DNA of 15,258 bases. Origin: Pseudomonadota bacterium. Its GTDB lineage: Bacteria; Pseudomonadota; Gammaproteobacteria; Xanthomonadales; Xanthomonadaceae. This document shows positions 6,784 through 14,956 of this stretch, piece by piece (the first letter of the stretch is position 1; each line of letters opens with the position of its first letter). Made by a program: the position numbers and the translations under genes. The DNA lies in the NCBI GenBank assembly GCA_025355485.1, contig JANXZP010000115.1, positions 1-15,258 of the forward strand, given 5' to 3'. The notes beneath the pieces are model-generated. The model saw only the letters and a list, made by a program, of their open reading frames with translations, was not told where the DNA came from and searched no databases.

Positions 6784-8820
6784 ATGAGCAACCCAAGCGG
6801 AAGCATGTTCAGCCGGATCGGCAACTGGGGCACCAACCTCTGGATCGTGATCGTGGCCGGCTCCTTGCTGGTCTTCGGCGCGAACTTCGCGTTCTCGACC
6901 TTGTACAGCTCGCAGGAGACCTCCGCGCGCGGCCTGGTGGCCGACGTTCAAGTGCTCTCGCAACAACTGGCGGTGCAGTCCAAGGACGCGGTGGGAGGCG
7001 ACCAGAACGCCTTCGCCCTCTTCAAGGACACCAGGGACAAGATCGATACCAACATCAAGGCCCTGCAGGACGGCAGCTTTTCGGCCGGCGTGCCCTCGTA
7101 CAAAAGCGCCATCGGCATCAGCGGCCCGTTGCAGGACGTGGCCAACACCTGGCAGACGACCGCTTCGAATGCCGACCTGATCCTGCGCAACCAGGACCAG
7201 GTGCTCGGCATCGCGCAGAGCGCCAACCAGTTCACTGCCGTGGTGCCGAACCTGCAGTCGCGACTGGACGAAGTCGCGCGTGCGATGTCCGACGGCGGCG
7301 CGCCCGCCGCGCAGTTGTTCCTCGCGATGCGGCAGATCAACCTCGTCAACAAGATCGCGCAAGACGTGACCGTGGTGCGCGCCGGTGGCGCGGACGCCGC
7401 CGCCGCCGCCGATGCACTCGCGCGCGACTCGAGCCTGTTCGTGCAAGTGCTCAAGGGCTTCCAGCAGGGCGACAGCAACCTCGGCATCACCAAACTCAAC
7501 GGCGCCGCCGCAGTCGCTTCGATGAACCAGGTCGCGAAATTCAATGCCGACGCACAGGCGGCCTTGAGTAAACTCCTTGCATCCGCCAAGCAGCTCAGCC
7601 AGGTGCAGGTCGCCGAAAAGCAGGTGTCCGATAATTCGCAGCCGCTGCTCGATGCCTCCAAGAAGCTGTATTCGTCGTTCAACACGCTGTCGCTGCGGCG
7701 GCCGTTCCCGAGCGTGTATGTCGCGGTCATTTCGGGCGGGCTGTCGTTGTTCGGCATCGGCGGGCTGCTGTGGACACTGAACCGCCAGCAAGCCGCGCGC
7801 TTCCGCAAATCGCAGGAAGACAGCCAGCGTAACCAGGAAGCGATCATGCGGCTGCTGAACGAAACCGGTTCGCTCGCCGAAGGCGACCTGACCGTTCGCG
7901 CGACCGTCACCGAGGACATCACCGGCGCCATCGCGGACTCGATTAACCTCGCGGTCGAAGAGCTGCGCAGCCTGGTGACCACCATCAACGAGACCGCCGT
8001 GCAGGTCGCGGCGGCATCGCAGGAAACCCAGGCCACCGCGATGCACCTGGCCGAAGCGGCCGAGCATCAGGCGCAACAGATCAACACCGCCTCCGGCAAG
8101 ATCAGCGAAATGGCGGCCTCGATCGACCAGGTGTCGAAGAACTCCGCCGAGTCGGCCGACGTGGCCCAGCGATCGGTGCAGATCGCCGCCAAGGGCGCCG
8201 ACGTGGTGCGTCAGACCATTCAAGGCATGGACAGCATCCGCGACCAGATCCAGGAAACCTCGAAGCGCATCAAACGCCTCGGCGAGAGCTCGCAGGAAAT
8301 CGGCTCGATCGTCGAACTGATCAACGACATCTCCGAGCAGACCAACATCCTCGCGTTGAACGCCGCCATCCAGGCCGCATCGGCCGGTGAAGCGGGCCGC
8401 GGGTTCGCGGTCGTGGCCGACGAAGTGCAGCGACTTGCAGAACGCGCATCCAACGCCACCAAGCGAATCGAAACGCTGGTGCAGACGATTCAGTCCGATA
8501 CCAACGAAGCGGTGAGTTCGATGGAACAAACCACCGCCGAGGTGGTTTCGGGTGCGCGACTGGCCGAGGACGCGGGTCTGGCGCTGGGCGAGATCGAAAC
8601 GGTGTCGACCGACCTCGCCAACCTGATTTCCAACATCTCCACTGCGGCACAGAAACAATCCACGGCGGCGACCGACATCACCAACACCATGAACTCGATT
8701 CAGGAGATCACTTCGCAGACCTCGCACGGCGCCAATCAGACGGCCGAGTCGATCGGCAACCTGGCGCAACTTGCGGCGAACCTGCGGCGCTCGGTCGCCG
8801 ACTTCAAGCTGCCGGGCTGA
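6784..8820 (+). CDS. pilJ: PilJ, type IV pilus methyl-accepting chemoreceptor
   Basis: A 678-residue chemoreceptor, almost the same length as P. aeruginosa PilJ (682). Membrane segment 1 is at about 19-39 (LWIVIVAGSLLVFGANFAF) and segment 2 at about 311-332. The periplasmic PilJ-type sensor between them is helical and rich in Ala, Gln and Asn. A HAMP region with EGDLTVRATVTEDITG follows. The cytoplasmic coiled coil has its hairpin tip around 535-555 (GEAGRGFAVVADEVQRLAER), where PilI and ChpA should bind. The Gln/Glu-rich helices flanking the tip are the expected methylation regions. No CheR-docking pentapeptide is visible at the C-terminus (ADFKLPG). AGAGG at 6772-6776, 7 bases before the ATG, supports the start. 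The gene follows pilI by 34 bases. The known ligand is the pilin PilA in Pseudomonas; here this is by homology only. Confidence 0.96.
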   Translation: MSNPSGSMFSRIGNWGTNLWIVIVAGSLLVFGANFAFSTLYSSQETSARGLVADVQVLSQQLAVQSKDAVGGDQNAFALFKDTRDKIDTNIKALQDGSFSAGVPSYKSAIGISGPLQDVANTWQTTASNADLILRNQDQVLGIAQSANQFTAVVPNLQSRLDEVARAMSDGGAPAAQLFLAMRQINLVNKIAQDVTVVRAGGADAAAAADALARDSSLFVQVLKGFQQGDSNLGITKLNGAAAVASMNQVAKFNADAQAALSKLLASAKQLSQVQVAEKQVSDNSQPLLDASKKLYSSFNTLSLRRPFPSVYVAVISGGLSLFGIGGLLWTLNRQQAARFRKSQEDSQRNQEAIMRLLNETGSLAEGDLTVRATVTEDITGAIADSINLAVEELRSLVTTINETAVQVAAASQETQATAMHLAEAAEHQAQQINTASGKISEMAASIDQVSKNSAESADVAQRSVQIAAKGADVVRQTIQGMDSIRDQIQETSKRIKRLGESSQEIGSIVELINDISEQTNILALNAAIQAASAGEAGRGFAVVADEVQRLAERASNATKRIETLVQTIQSDTNEAVSSMEQTTAEVVSGARLAEDAGLALGEIETVSTDLANLISNISTAAQKQSTAATDITNTMNSIQEITSQTSHGANQTAESIGNLAQLAANLRRSVADFKLPG

Positions 8821-8841
8821 GAGGCCTCCACGTGACAGTAC

Positions 8842-8874
8842 CGCGCGAGTTCGGCCTAGTGACGGGCTCGCGCG
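8842..8874 (+). repeat. perfect 8-base inverted repeat in the pilJ-chpA spacer
   Basis: CGCGCGAG at 8842-8849 pairs exactly with CTCGCGCG at 8867-8874 around a 17-base loop. It fills most of the 70-base pilJ-chpA gap and ends 16 bases before the chpA ATG. No T-tract follows, so it is not a standard terminator. It could damp or stabilise mRNA between the receptor gene and the very large kinase gene. High GC raises the chance of a coincidental match. Confidence 0.4.
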
Positions 8875-8890
8875 CTGACGGGATTTCGGG

Positions 8891-11800
8891 ATGAGGCTGC
8901 AACAAGACTCCAATTTCACCACCTTGAGTTGGGTTAAGCCCGAACTCGACGAGACCCTCCGGCTTGCGCGGCAAGCCCTGGAGGCGCACGCCGAGAGCGG
9001 TGCCGATCGCAACCAGATGCAGGTCTGTGCGGCGCAGCTGCACCAGGTGCAGGGCACCCTGCGGATGGTCGAGTTGTACGGCGCGGCGATGGTGGCCGAG
9101 GAAATGGAGCACCTAGCCAACGCGCTGCTTGAAGAAAAAGTGGCCGATCGCGAGAACGCCTACGGCGCACTGATGCGCAGCATCATGCAGTTGCCCGATT
9201 ACCTCGAGCGCCTGCAGAGCGGCCACAAAGACATCCCGATGGTGTTGTTGCCCTTGCTCAACGACCTGCGTGGTGCGCGTGGCGAGAAGGGCGTGGCCGA
9301 GAGCGTGCTGTTCACCGCCGACGTTGGGCGCGCATTGCCGCCGTCCGCGCGCGGACCGCTGGCGCCGGTACCCGATGCGCAATTGCGCACCGAAGCCGAA
9401 ACGCTGCGCGGGAATTACCAGGCTGCCTTGCTCAAGTGGCTGCGCGACGACGAGAGTCCGGCCAACATGTCCGCGCTGGCCGATGTCTGCTCCAGGCTGG
9501 TCGGGCTGACCCATGCCGAACCGCCACGCAAATTGTTCTGGGTCGCCGCGGGCACCCTCGATGCGCTGCGCGCCGGCGCGTTCGTCGCGAGCAAGCCGCT
9601 CAAGCAGGCGCTGGCGAAGGTCGAGCGTGAAATCAAACGTCTTGGCGACGAAGGCGAATCGGCATTCGACATCGTCTCGCCCGCCGAATTGACCCGCCAG
9701 TTGCTCTATTACGTCGCGAACGCGCCGACCGAAAACGACCGCATCACCGAGATCCGCGAAGTGTTCGGACTCGAAGTCGAGCAACACAACGAATCCGAAC
9801 TCGCGCACGCGCGCGGCAGCCTGAGCGGTCACAACCGCGAATTGCTCGACACCGTTTCCACCGGCATCAAGGAAGACCTGCTGCGGGTGAAGGAAGCGCT
9901 GGACATGCACCTGCGCTCGGCCGGCGCGCCGGTCAGCGGCTTGGCGCCACAGGCCGAGGCGCTGGGCGCGATCGCCGACACGCTGGGCATGCTGGGCCTG
10001 GGTATTCCGCGCCAGGTCGTGCAGGATCAGCGCGCCGCGATCCAGGCCCTTGCCAGCGGCCAGCGCAATGCCGACGAGAATGCGCTGCTGGATATCGCCG
10101 GCGCGTTGTTGTACGTCGAAGCCTCGCTGGACGATCAGGTCGCGCGCCTGGGCCAGTCCACCGATGCGCAACAGCAGGAAACCGCGGCGCTGCCGGCGCA
10201 CGAATCGCAGCAGGCGCTGGATGCGCTGGTCAAGGAATCGGTCGCCAACTTCGTGCAGGCCAGGCAGTGCTTCGTCGCCTTCATCGAGGCCGGCTGGGAT
10301 CATGCGCAGCTACACGATGTGCCGCGCCTGCTTGATGAAGTGTCCGGTGCGATGCACCTGCTCGAACAATTGCGCGCCGCGCGCCAGTTGCATGCGTTGA
10401 GCGTGTTCACCCAGATCGAACTGGTGCAGCGCCAGCGGGTGCCCGACGCGATGCAGATGGATCGCCTGGCCGACGCGCTGGCCAGCCTGGAGTATTACCT
10501 CGAAGCCTTGCGCGACCACCGTCCGCAGCGCGAGCGCATCCTCGAACTGGCCGAACATGGTCTGGTCGCGCTCGGCTACTGGCCGGTGCCCGCTGCCGCC
10601 GAGCAGGCGCTGCATGATGCAGCGCGTGGCGCCTCGGCAACGCCGGTCGCGCCGGCACAACCCGAGCCTGTCGCCCCGGCCATATCCGCAGCGGGCGGCA
10701 CCGAAGCAGCGACCGCGCCGGTATACGCAGCGGCAACGGTGCCCGAACCTGCCGTCGTTGCCGCCAAGCCGAAGGGTGCCTACGGATTCGCCGAAAACGC
10801 CGAGATCGACGATGACATTCGCGAAGTGTTCATCGAGGAGATGGAAGAAGAGATCGGCAACCTGCGTGGGCTGTACGCCGAATGGTCGGCTTCGCCCAAC
10901 AACGGCGACACCCTGCGTTCGTTGCGCCGCGTGTTCCATACGCTCAAGGGCAGCGGCAGGCTGGTTGGCGCGCTCGGGCTCGGCGAGTTCAGCTGGAAAA
11001 TCGAGAACATGCTCAACCGCGTGCTCGATGGCAGTCGTCCGGCGAGCCCGGAAGTCATCGCGCTGGTCGGACACGCCGCTGACGTGTTGCCGCAATTCCA
11101 GGCCGCGCTGACCGGGACTGGCGAGGTCACCGCCGATATCGAAGGCATGCAGGCGGTCGCCGACCGCTTGGGCGCCGGCGAAGAAGTCTTGTTCACTCCC
11201 GCTGCTGCGCCTGCGGCACCCGTTGCGATCGAGCCAGCCCCAGCCGCCGAGCCCGAACCCGTGCACGCCGAGGCCGAGCCGGCCGCAGTCGAAGTGGTGG
11301 ACACTGTCGAGGCCGCCGCGCCCGCGGTGGCGGTCGAAGAACCTGTGGTCGAAGAAGAACCTGTACCCGAAGGCGCCGCCTACGCCAGCATCGATCCGGT
11401 GTTGATGGAAATCCTGCGCACCGAGGTCGCGTCGCATCTGCAGACGATCCAGCAGTGGAACGACGCATCGGCTTACACGCCGCAACCGGCGACCGATGCG
11501 CTGCGCCGCGCGGTGCACACGATCAGCGGTGCGTTCGCGATGACCGAAGTGCCGCATATCACCGATGTGCTCTCGCCGACCGAGGGCTATATCCGTCGCC
11601 TGCTCGCGCACAGCGAATGGCCTTCTTCCAGTGGTGTGACGTTGCTGCGCGATGTCGCCAACGCCATTGCCGATGTGCTGGCCGCGCTCGGGAAGCCGCG
11701 CCCGTTGATCGCGCCGCAGGCAGCGCTTACCGAGCGCGCAATCGCCTTGCGCGATGCGCTGCCCGAGCCCGTCGCGCCGACCTTGCCGGCGCATCTGGAC

Positions 11801-14800
11801 GAAGCCGCGGAAGTGCACGATCCAGAGATGGCCGAGCCCGCCGTGCCATCGTTCCAGCCAGACGCCGCAGCCATCGCTGCGTTTGCGGCCGAGGAAGTGC
11901 ATGCGCACGAGGAAGCCGCACCTGTCGAATCCACCGATGCAACGATCGCATCCGGGCTGATCCACATCGACGCCGAAACCCACGCGTCTGAAGAAGCTGC
12001 GCACGCCGCCGCCGCGGAAGCCGAACGCCTTGATGCCGAGCGACTGGAATACCAACGCCTCGAAGCCGAATACGCGGAAGCCGATCGGGTCGCCGCCGAA
12101 CAACGGGCGGAAGCCGACCGCGTCGCGGCGGAACGTGCCGAGGCCGAGCGCGCCGAAGCCGAGCGTGTCGCGGCGGAACACGCCGAAGCCGAACGCACCG
12201 CAGCAGAACATGCCGAGGCCGAACGCGTCGCTGCGGAAAAGGCCGAAGCCGAACGCGTCGAAGCAGAACGGGTCGCGGCAGAGCATGCCGAGGCCGAACG
12301 CGTCGAAGCCGACCGCGTCGCGGCGGAACACGCCGAGGCCGAACGCGTCCAAGCCGAACGCGCCGCAGCCGAACAAGCAGAAACCGAGCGCGCAGAAGCG
12401 GAGTTTGTCGCAGCACAACGCGCCGACGCCGAGCAGGCCAAGGCCGAAACCGCGCGCGCGCAGAAAGCCGCCGCTGAACAGTCGGCGAAATCGCGACGCG
12501 CGCCGAAACCAGTGGTCGCATCCGTCGCGGGCGCAGTCGATGTCGATCCGGAAGGGCCGCTCGACCTCACCGACATCGACCCGGAGCTGCTGGATATCTT
12601 CATCGAGGAAACCACCGACATCCTCGACCACTCCGACGGCTTGCTCACGCGCCTGCGCGAGGCGCCGTCCGAGCGCGAGCCCGTGGTCAGCCTGCAGCGC
12701 GACTTGCACACGCTCAAGGGCGGCGCGCGAATGGCCGGCATGATGTCGATGGGCGAACTGGCCCACGCGATGGAATCGGTACTCGAGGGAGCCGCCGAAT
12801 TGCGTCTCGAACTCGGCGCGCCGGGCCTGGGTATCCTCGAGCGCGGATTCGACCGGCTGCACGGCATGCTTGCGCGCATCCAGCAACGCCAGGCCGTGGG
12901 CTTGCCCGAACATCTGATCGCCGAATTCAACGCGCTCGCGCGCGGCGAGATCCTGCCCACGCCTGCGACAACCGAAGACACGCCGAAAGCCGCAGCCGAA
13001 GTTGCGTCCGATGCATCCGTCGAAGCGCCGGTCGCGCGCGCCAGGCCGACGTCGAAGCCTGCGCTCAAGCCGTTGTCCGCGCCGGTCGATACCACGCTCG
13101 ACGAGGACGACGACATCGGCGTGCGCGCGCCGCAGGAACAGGTGCGCATCCGCGCCGACCTGCTCGACCGCCTGGTGAACTACGCCGGCGAGGTCGCGAT
13201 CTATCGCGCCCGCCTCGAACAGCAACTCGGCGGTTTCCGCAGCCACCTGGACGAACTTGAGCAGACCACTACGCGCCTGCGCATGCAGTTGCGCAAACTC
13301 GAGATCGAGACCGAAGCGGAGATCATGGCGCGTTACCAGCGCGCGGACGATGCCGAAGCGGAGTTCGATCCGCTCGAGCTCGACCGCTTCTCGACCCAGC
13401 AGCAATTGACCCGCGCGCTCGCCGAATCGGCGGCCGACCTGGTCAGCCTGCATGTCTCGCTGGACGACGTCACGCGCCAGTACGAAACCCTGCTGCTGCA
13501 ACAGTCGCGCGTGAGCTCGGACCTGCAGGACGGCCTGATGCGTACGCGCATGGTGCCGTTCGACGCGCTGGTTCCGCGCCTTCGCCGCGTGCTGCGCCAG
13601 GCCGCTACCGAAACCGGCAAGCAGGTGCAGCTCAAGGTCGAAGGCGCGCAGGGCGAGATGGATCGCAACGTGCTCGATCGCATGACCGCGCCGCTGGAAC
13701 ACATGTTGCGCAACTCGGTCGTGCATGGACTCGAGGCGCCGGGCGACCGGCGCACGGCGGGCAAGGGCGACGAAGGCACGGTCACCGTCAGCATGCGCCG
13801 CGAAGGATCGGAAGTCGTGATGGTCGTGGCCGACGATGGCCGCGGCCTGAATCGCGACGCGATTCGCAGCAAGGCGATCGAGCGCGGCCTGCTCAAGGCC
13901 GATGCCGAGGTCGGCGACAACACGCTGTACGCCTTCATCCTCGAAAGCGGATTCTCCACCGCCGACACGGTCAGCCGCCTTGCCGGTCGCGGCGTCGGCA
14001 TGGACGTCGTGCACAACGAGATCCGCCAGCTCGGCGGCTCGCTGCAACTCACGTCCACCGCTGGCAAGGGCAGCCAGTTCACGATCCGCCTGCCGTTCAC
14101 GCTCGCGGTGACGCAGGCCGCATTGGTCAAGATCGGCGAAACCAGTTTCGCGGTGCCGATCTCCTCGGTGCAGGGCGTGGGCCGCATTGCGCGCGCCGAC
14201 CTGGAAAAACAGCTCGCCTCGGAAAATCCGGTCTATATCTACGCCGGCGAGGAATACGAGATCCACGATCTCGGCCGCCTGCTCGGCGTCGCACCGGCCA
14301 AGGCGCAGGCCAGCCTGCAGATGCCGCTGCTGCTGTCGCGTTCTGGCGATGTGCGCGCCGCGATCTGCGTGGACGAAGTGCAGGGCAGCCGCGAAATCGT
14401 GGTCAAGCCGGTCGGTCCGCAAGTCAGTTCGGTGCCGGGCATCTTTGGTGCCACGATCATGGGCGACGGCGGGGTGATGGTGATCCTCGACGTGGTTCCG
14501 CTGGTCCGCCGCCAGGCCGCGCAGGAGCTGGCCGGCACGCCGGTGGAAGCAACACCGGTGCAGGAAGTCCGACGCGTGCCGCTGGTCATGGTGGTGGACG
14601 ATTCGATCACCATGCGCAAGGTCACCGGCCGCGTGCTCGAGCGCAACAACATGGAAGTACTGGCGGCGAAGGACGGCATCGACGCGATCGAGAAGATGGT
14701 CGAGCGCGTGCCGGACCTGATGCTGCTGGACATCGAGATGCCGCGCATGGACGGCTACGAGCTCGCTACCCACATGCGCAACGATCCGCGCCTGCGCGAC

Positions 14801-14956
14801 GTGCCGATCGTGATGATCACCTCGCGTACCGGCGAGAAGCATCGCCAGCGCGCGTTCGAAATCGGCGTCAACCGCTATCTCGGCAAGCCATACCAGGAGG
14901 CGGAGCTGATGCGCAACGTGTTCGACCTGCTCGGTGCGGAGCATCACGATGCCTGA
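8891..14956 (+). CDS. chpA: ChpA, multi-Hpt hybrid histidine kinase of the Pil-Chp system
   Basis: A CheA-type kinase of 2021 residues, shorter than the roughly 2470 of P. aeruginosa ChpA. Domains in order: a FimL-like N-terminal Hpt relative with LHQVQGTL (His51), whose LP-VLLPLLNDLRAARGEK-like region is diagnostic; two degenerate Hpt-like helical units centred near Gly359 and Asp482; an Ala/Pro linker; an Hpt with FHTLKGS (His683); an acidic Pro/Ala linker; an Hpt-like domain with VHTISGA (His876); a helical pentapeptide-repeat tract (1042-1197); an Hpt with LHTLKGG (His1273); the dimerisation domain (about 1415-1545); the ATPase with N-box HMLRNSVVHG (Asn1608), DDGRG (Asp1648-Asp1649) and GRGVGMD; a CheW-like P5 domain (from about 1736); and a terminal receiver with Asp1903-Asp1904, acceptor Asp1947 and KPY lysine. 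In relatives it phosphorylates PilG and PilH. CGGGA gives only a weak ribosome site 7 bases upstream; an in-frame TGA 15 bases before the ATG rules out any longer start. Confidence 0.96.
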   Translation: MRLQQDSNFTTLSWVKPELDETLRLARQALEAHAESGADRNQMQVCAAQLHQVQGTLRMVELYGAAMVAEEMEHLANALLEEKVADRENAYGALMRSIMQLPDYLERLQSGHKDIPMVLLPLLNDLRGARGEKGVAESVLFTADVGRALPPSARGPLAPVPDAQLRTEAETLRGNYQAALLKWLRDDESPANMSALADVCSRLVGLTHAEPPRKLFWVAAGTLDALRAGAFVASKPLKQALAKVEREIKRLGDEGESAFDIVSPAELTRQLLYYVANAPTENDRITEIREVFGLEVEQHNESELAHARGSLSGHNRELLDTVSTGIKEDLLRVKEALDMHLRSAGAPVSGLAPQAEALGAIADTLGMLGLGIPRQVVQDQRAAIQALASGQRNADENALLDIAGALLYVEASLDDQVARLGQSTDAQQQETAALPAHESQQALDALVKESVANFVQARQCFVAFIEAGWDHAQLHDVPRLLDEVSGAMHLLEQLRAARQLHALSVFTQIELVQRQRVPDAMQMDRLADALASLEYYLEALRDHRPQRERILELAEHGLVALGYWPVPAAAEQALHDAARGASATPVAPAQPEPVAPAISAAGGTEAATAPVYAAATVPEPAVVAAKPKGAYGFAENAEIDDDIREVFIEEMEEEIGNLRGLYAEWSASPNNGDTLRSLRRVFHTLKGSGRLVGALGLGEFSWKIENMLNRVLDGSRPASPEVIALVGHAADVLPQFQAALTGTGEVTADIEGMQAVADRLGAGEEVLFTPAAAPAAPVAIEPAPAAEPEPVHAEAEPAAVEVVDTVEAAAPAVAVEEPVVEEEPVPEGAAYASIDPVLMEILRTEVASHLQTIQQWNDASAYTPQPATDALRRAVHTISGAFAMTEVPHITDVLSPTEGYIRRLLAHSEWPSSSGVTLLRDVANAIADVLAALGKPRPLIAPQAALTERAIALRDALPEPVAPTLPAHLDEAAEVHDPEMAEPAVPSFQPDAAAIAAFAAEEVHAHEEAAPVESTDATIASGLIHIDAETHASEEAAHAAAAEAERLDAERLEYQRLEAEYAEADRVAAEQRAEADRVAAERAEAERAEAERVAAEHAEAERTAAEHAEAERVAAEKAEAERVEAERVAAEHAEAERVEADRVAAEHAEAERVQAERAAAEQAETERAEAEFVAAQRADAEQAKAETARAQKAAAEQSAKSRRAPKPVVASVAGAVDVDPEGPLDLTDIDPELLDIFIEETTDILDHSDGLLTRLREAPSEREPVVSLQRDLHTLKGGARMAGMMSMGELAHAMESVLEGAAELRLELGAPGLGILERGFDRLHGMLARIQQRQAVGLPEHLIAEFNALARGEILPTPATTEDTPKAAAEVASDASVEAPVARARPTSKPALKPLSAPVDTTLDEDDDIGVRAPQEQVRIRADLLDRLVNYAGEVAIYRARLEQQLGGFRSHLDELEQTTTRLRMQLRKLEIETEAEIMARYQRADDAEAEFDPLELDRFSTQQQLTRALAESAADLVSLHVSLDDVTRQYETLLLQQSRVSSDLQDGLMRTRMVPFDALVPRLRRVLRQAATETGKQVQLKVEGAQGEMDRNVLDRMTAPLEHMLRNSVVHGLEAPGDRRTAGKGDEGTVTVSMRREGSEVVMVVADDGRGLNRDAIRSKAIERGLLKADAEVGDNTLYAFILESGFSTADTVSRLAGRGVGMDVVHNEIRQLGGSLQLTSTAGKGSQFTIRLPFTLAVTQAALVKIGETSFAVPISSVQGVGRIARADLEKQLASENPVYIYAGEEYEIHDLGRLLGVAPAKAQASLQMPLLLSRSGDVRAAICVDEVQGSREIVVKPVGPQVSSVPGIFGATIMGDGGVMVILDVVPLVRRQAAQELAGTPVEATPVQEVRRVPLVMVVDDSITMRKVTGRVLERNNMEVLAAKDGIDAIEKMVERVPDLMLLDIEMPRMDGYELATHMRNDPRLRDVPIVMITSRTGEKHRQRAFEIGVNRYLGKPYQEAELMRNVFDLLGAEHHDA
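12014..12481 (+). repeat. 15-base/30-base coding repeat: pentapeptide A-E-[R/H/K/Q]-[V/A/T]-[A/E] tract in ChpA
   Basis: Residues 1042-1197 of ChpA are about 31 copies of a five-residue unit, with one extra residue in a single unit. The commonest pair is AERVA-AEHAE. At DNA level the pattern is clearest as 15-base units paired into 30-base units (for example GCCGAGGCCGAACGCGTCG, repeated with changes at third positions) from about 12125 to 12375. It then decays toward both ends. The composition (Ala, Glu, Arg, no Pro or Gly) predicts a continuous alpha helix, like the pentapeptide helix of TolA domain II. The repeat is entirely coding, in frame, and lies between the third and fourth motif-bearing Hpt units. 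Confidence 0.9.

Noticed and set aside
6730..9120. A 796-codon minus-strand open frame opposite pilJ and the start of chpA
   Set aside because: It runs across two well-supported genes and their spacer, has skewed composition and no family motif. It is an antisense shadow.
12014..12481. Regular 30-base repeats that could be taken for a CRISPR array or minisatellite
   Set aside because: There are no unique spacers, the repeats are in frame, and they differ mostly in ways that keep the A-E-x-x-x pattern. They belong to the chpA coding sequence.
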